In this document: positions 4,910 through 6,584 of the stretch, one piece after another
Numbering within the stretch: position 1 is the first letter of the stretch
Layout of the letters: every line of letters starts with the position of its first letter
Assembly (NCBI GenBank): GCA_050012355.1
Contig: JBEKHI010000444.1
Coordinates: forward strand, 1 to 6,584
Source: JBEKHI01 sp050012355
GTDB taxonomy: Bacteria; Actinomycetota; Actinomycetes; Streptosporangiales; Streptosporangiaceae
Length of the DNA: 6,584 bases
Direction: 5' to 3'
The notes under the pieces: model-generated
Seen by the model: only the letters and a program-made list of their open reading frames with translations
Told to the model about the DNA's origin: nothing
Databases searched by the model: none
Program-made: the position numbers and the translations under genes

Positions 4910-5479
4910 ATGCGTATCAAACTGCCTGTCCATCGTCGTACCGCCACGGTATCCGGGCACCGCCCGCGGCGCGCCCGGCTAACGGCAATCCTGGTCGGCC
5001 TGGCGGTGCCCGCACTGCTCGGCGGGACTCTACTGGCCGGGCCGGCCTCGGCCAGCACCGGGTTCACGACCGAGATCACACCGAACAACACGTTCGGCCT
5101 GCTGCTGGACGTATCGGGTGCCTCGACCCAGCCAGGCGCCCCGGTGATCGACTGGTGGGCCGACAGCGGCGCCAACCAGGAATGGACCTTCTCGACCACC
5201 GGCGCGTACGACACCTACGAGATCATCAACTACAACAGCGGTCAGTGCCTCACCGCCTACCCCGCGCCCGGCGACCAGGTCTACCAGTGGCCCTGCAACG
5301 ACGGCCCGGCACAGCAATGGGTGACGGGCCTCACTGCCGGCAGCATCTACGCCTACACGATCCAGAACGTCAACAGCGGGCTGTACCTGGACGTCAGCGG
5401 CAACAGCTCGTCGCCCGGCACCGCGATAGACACCTGGCCATACAACGGCCAGAGCAACCAGGAGTTCGGTGCCATTTAG
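4910..5479 (+). CDS. Secreted ricin-type beta-trefoil lectin (RICIN / CBM13-like)
   Basis: A 189-residue exported carbohydrate-binding protein made of one ricin-B type beta-trefoil and nothing else. Residues 1-48 are a long signal peptide: a basic N-region with RR pairs at 9-10 and 20-21, a hydrophobic core (LTAILVGLAVPALLGGTLLAG) and a likely cut after ASA at 48. The trefoil follows in three subdomains. The first has LLLDVSG (64-70) and NQEW (89-92). The second has GQCLTA (111-116) and AQQW (134-137), with C113 and C129 placed for a disulfide. The third has LYLDVSG (158-164) and NQEF (183-186). The QxW motif is thus intact twice and QxF in the third. The protein ends three residues later, a little short for the family. 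No catalytic domain is attached, so it probably binds sugar outside the cell. Its leader shares an operator with the monooxygenase, implying co-regulation. ATG 4910 is chosen for its GGGGGA; GTG 4907 is equally possible. Confidence 0.9.
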   Translation: MRIKLPVHRRTATVSGHRPRRARLTAILVGLAVPALLGGTLLAGPASASTGFTTEITPNNTFGLLLDVSGASTQPGAPVIDWWADSGANQEWTFSTTGAYDTYEIINYNSGQCLTAYPAPGDQVYQWPCNDGPAQQWVTGLTAGSIYAYTIQNVNSGLYLDVSGNSSSPGTAIDTWPYNGQSNQEFGAI

Positions 5480-6584
5480 GCGAGGACGCACTGGCGGGCG
5501 GCTACAGACCCGGCCGCCCGCCGAGGCGTCACGTCCAGCGCGTGCTGTCGAGGCAGGACACCATCTGTTCGGCGGTCGTGATCCACTGGCTGGATTGACC
5601 TATCCCATTTCTGATGTCCCTTGTCCGGTCCATCCGGGGCTAACTGCGACACCTTCGGGGGGCCGACGGCACTCGAGGCCGTGGCGGCGGGCGGTTCGCG
5701 CCGGGCGATGAGGTGGACGTCGATGCCGGACGCGCCCGCCTCATGGACGACCTGGCGGAAGATCGGGCCGCCGCCGGGGATATGCCACCAGCTGTGCTGG
5801 ATGCTACCGATCACGATCTGGGTGATCTGGTGCTCCCGCGCGAAGCTGACGACGGCCTTGGCCGGATCGTCGTCTTCTATCCGGTGCCAGCGAGCGCCGA
5901 GGTCGGCGGCCAGCTCCCGTAGCTGGTCGACCGATCGGGCGTCCTCGGGCCGGGTGGCATGACTGACGGCGACGTGGACCACATCCAGTTCGCCCTTGAA
6001 CCGCAACGCGATGCGGGCCGCCCGCCGCATCAGCACGTCGGTCCCCGGGGCCGTGGTGACGGCCACCATGATGCGCTCGGTCGTCTCCCACGGGACGGGG
6101 GAGTGGCGCCGCTGCAGGTGCTCCAGGAGTTCTTCGTCGGACTCGTCGGCCACGAAACGTAGCGCTAGCTCCCGCAAGGCGATCAGGTTGTCGGTGCGAA
6201 AGAAATGCGTCAGAGCCTGGGGGACCTTTTCTTCGGGGTAGATGTTGCCGTGCAGCATCCGGCGGCGCAGCTGCTCGGGTGAGGAATCAGCCAGCTCGAT
6301 CTGGTCGGCTTGGCGCACGACCCAATCAGGTACCCGCTCGCGGACCTTCGCCCCGGTCATCCGCTCGACGTCATCGGCGATGCTCTCTAGGTGCTGAATG
6401 TTGACGGTCGTGATGACGTCGATCCCGGCACCGAGGATGTCCAGGACGTCCTGCCAGCGTTTTTCGTGCGGACCCGACCCCGGCACGTTCGTGTGGGCCA
6501 GCTCGTCGACCAAGGCGATCCCGGGGTGCCGGCCCAGGACCGCGGCGAGGTCCATCTCCTCCAGGTGCCCGCCCAGTCTCGGGC
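5476..6584 (-). CDS. KdpD-like protein: sensor and USP domains only, no kinase (5' end beyond window)
   Basis: This is the 3' part of a gene related to the N-terminal cytoplasmic half of KdpD, the potassium/turgor sensor. Counting from the internal Met at 6555, residues about 14-23 are ALVDELAHTN (the Walker-B-like KdpD signature), followed by PGS, KRWQDV, GIDVITTVNIQHLES, RADQIELAD, RRRMLHGNIY and NLIALRELAL. Residues about 160-285 form a universal-stress-protein-like domain (ERIMVAVTTAP, MRRAARIAL, ITQIVIGS, GIDVHLIARR). The Walker A loop would lie beyond 6584. KdpD normally continues with four membrane helices and a histidine kinase. Here the frame instead gives about 70 unmatched residues (about 5476-5690, GVLPRQHALDV, rarer codons such as AAA, ATA and GGA) and stops at TAA 5478-5476. 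That stop overlaps the lectin TAG, so no kinase can follow. It is either a natural stand-alone KdpD domain or a truncated gene. The true functional end may be near 5690. Confidence 0.85.
   Translation of the reverse strand, partial: PRLGGHLEEMDLAAVLGRHPGIALVDELAHTNVPGSGPHEKRWQDVLDILGAGIDVITTVNIQHLESIADDVERMTGAKVRERVPDWVVRQADQIELADSSPEQLRRRMLHGNIYPEEKVPQALTHFFRTDNLIALRELALRFVADESDEELLEHLQRRHSPVPWETTERIMVAVTTAPGTDVLMRRAARIALRFKGELDVVHVAVSHATRPEDARSVDQLRELAADLGARWHRIEDDDPAKAVVSFAREHQITQIVIGSIQHSWWHIPGGGPIFRQVVHEAGASGIDVHLIARREPPAATASSAVGPPKVSQLAPDGPDKGHQKWDRSIQPVDHDRRTDGVLPRQHALDVTPRRAAGSVAARQCVLA
5493..5522. terminator. Strong GC hairpin between convergent genes
   Basis: GGCGGGCGGC (5493-5502) and GCCGCCCGCC (5513-5522) form a perfect 10-bp, all-G/C stem with a 10-base loop, 13 bases after the lectin stop. 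There is no U tract on the plus strand, which is common for actinobacterial terminators. On the minus strand it falls inside the last codons of the KdpD-like frame, which supports the view that the tail of that frame is not conserved coding sequence. Confidence 0.65.

Noticed and set aside
3827..5479. 550-codon plus-strand open frame ending with the lectin
   Set aside because: Its first 360 or so codons are antisense to the regulator and give low-complexity R/P/Q/G-rich sequence. Only the part from 4910 encodes a recognisable protein with a ribosome-binding site and signal peptide.
5580..5640. Promoter in the less GC-rich stretch containing TTGACC
   Set aside because: No -10 hexamer at suitable spacing and no plus-strand gene follows.

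Overview
The window is high-GC DNA with strongly G/C-biased third codon positions and frequent GTG starts, which points to an actinobacterium, probably a soil actinomycete; nothing here fixes the genus. It looks like accessory chromosome, with insertion-sequence debris on the left, a small regulated locus in the middle and one end of a KdpD-like gene on the right.

Left part (1-1215, all minus strand): the N-terminal third of an IS256/mutator-type transposase runs off the left edge, followed by the IS end and its hairpin-rich leader. Next comes a RibD_C/dihydrofolate-reductase-like gene that has lost about 50 internal residues in frame. Then comes an 85-codon C-terminal scrap of a second transposase of the same IS256 subgroup.

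Middle part (1225-5479): a FAD-dependent aromatic-type monooxygenase (minus), a large XRE-HTH/NB-ARC (STAND ATPase)/TPR regulator (minus), and a divergent secreted ricin-type beta-trefoil lectin (plus). The most unusual feature lies between these genes. The promoter and first codons of the monooxygenase (2342-2434, minus) and the leader of the lectin gene (4805-4896, plus) are about 79% identical by hand alignment. They sit as inverted copies on either side of the regulator gene. Each copy contains three direct repeats of a TGTCAGG-like heptamer spaced exactly 11 bp, ending in an identical TGTCACTTCCCG. A related two-unit site lies just upstream of the regulator's own start. The simplest reading is a self-contained regulon in which the STAND regulator, or a partner, controls the oxidase, the lectin and itself. 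The lectin seems to have acquired, or to be what remains behind, a duplicated monooxygenase promoter and start.

Right part (5480-6584): a perfect 10-bp GC hairpin follows the lectin stop. A convergent minus-strand gene then encodes the C-terminal part of the KdpD sensor domain and a universal-stress-protein-like domain. It has no membrane or histidine-kinase part and ends in a tail of about 70 residues with no recognisable homology. Its start lies beyond the right edge. No tRNA, rRNA or CRISPR array was seen.
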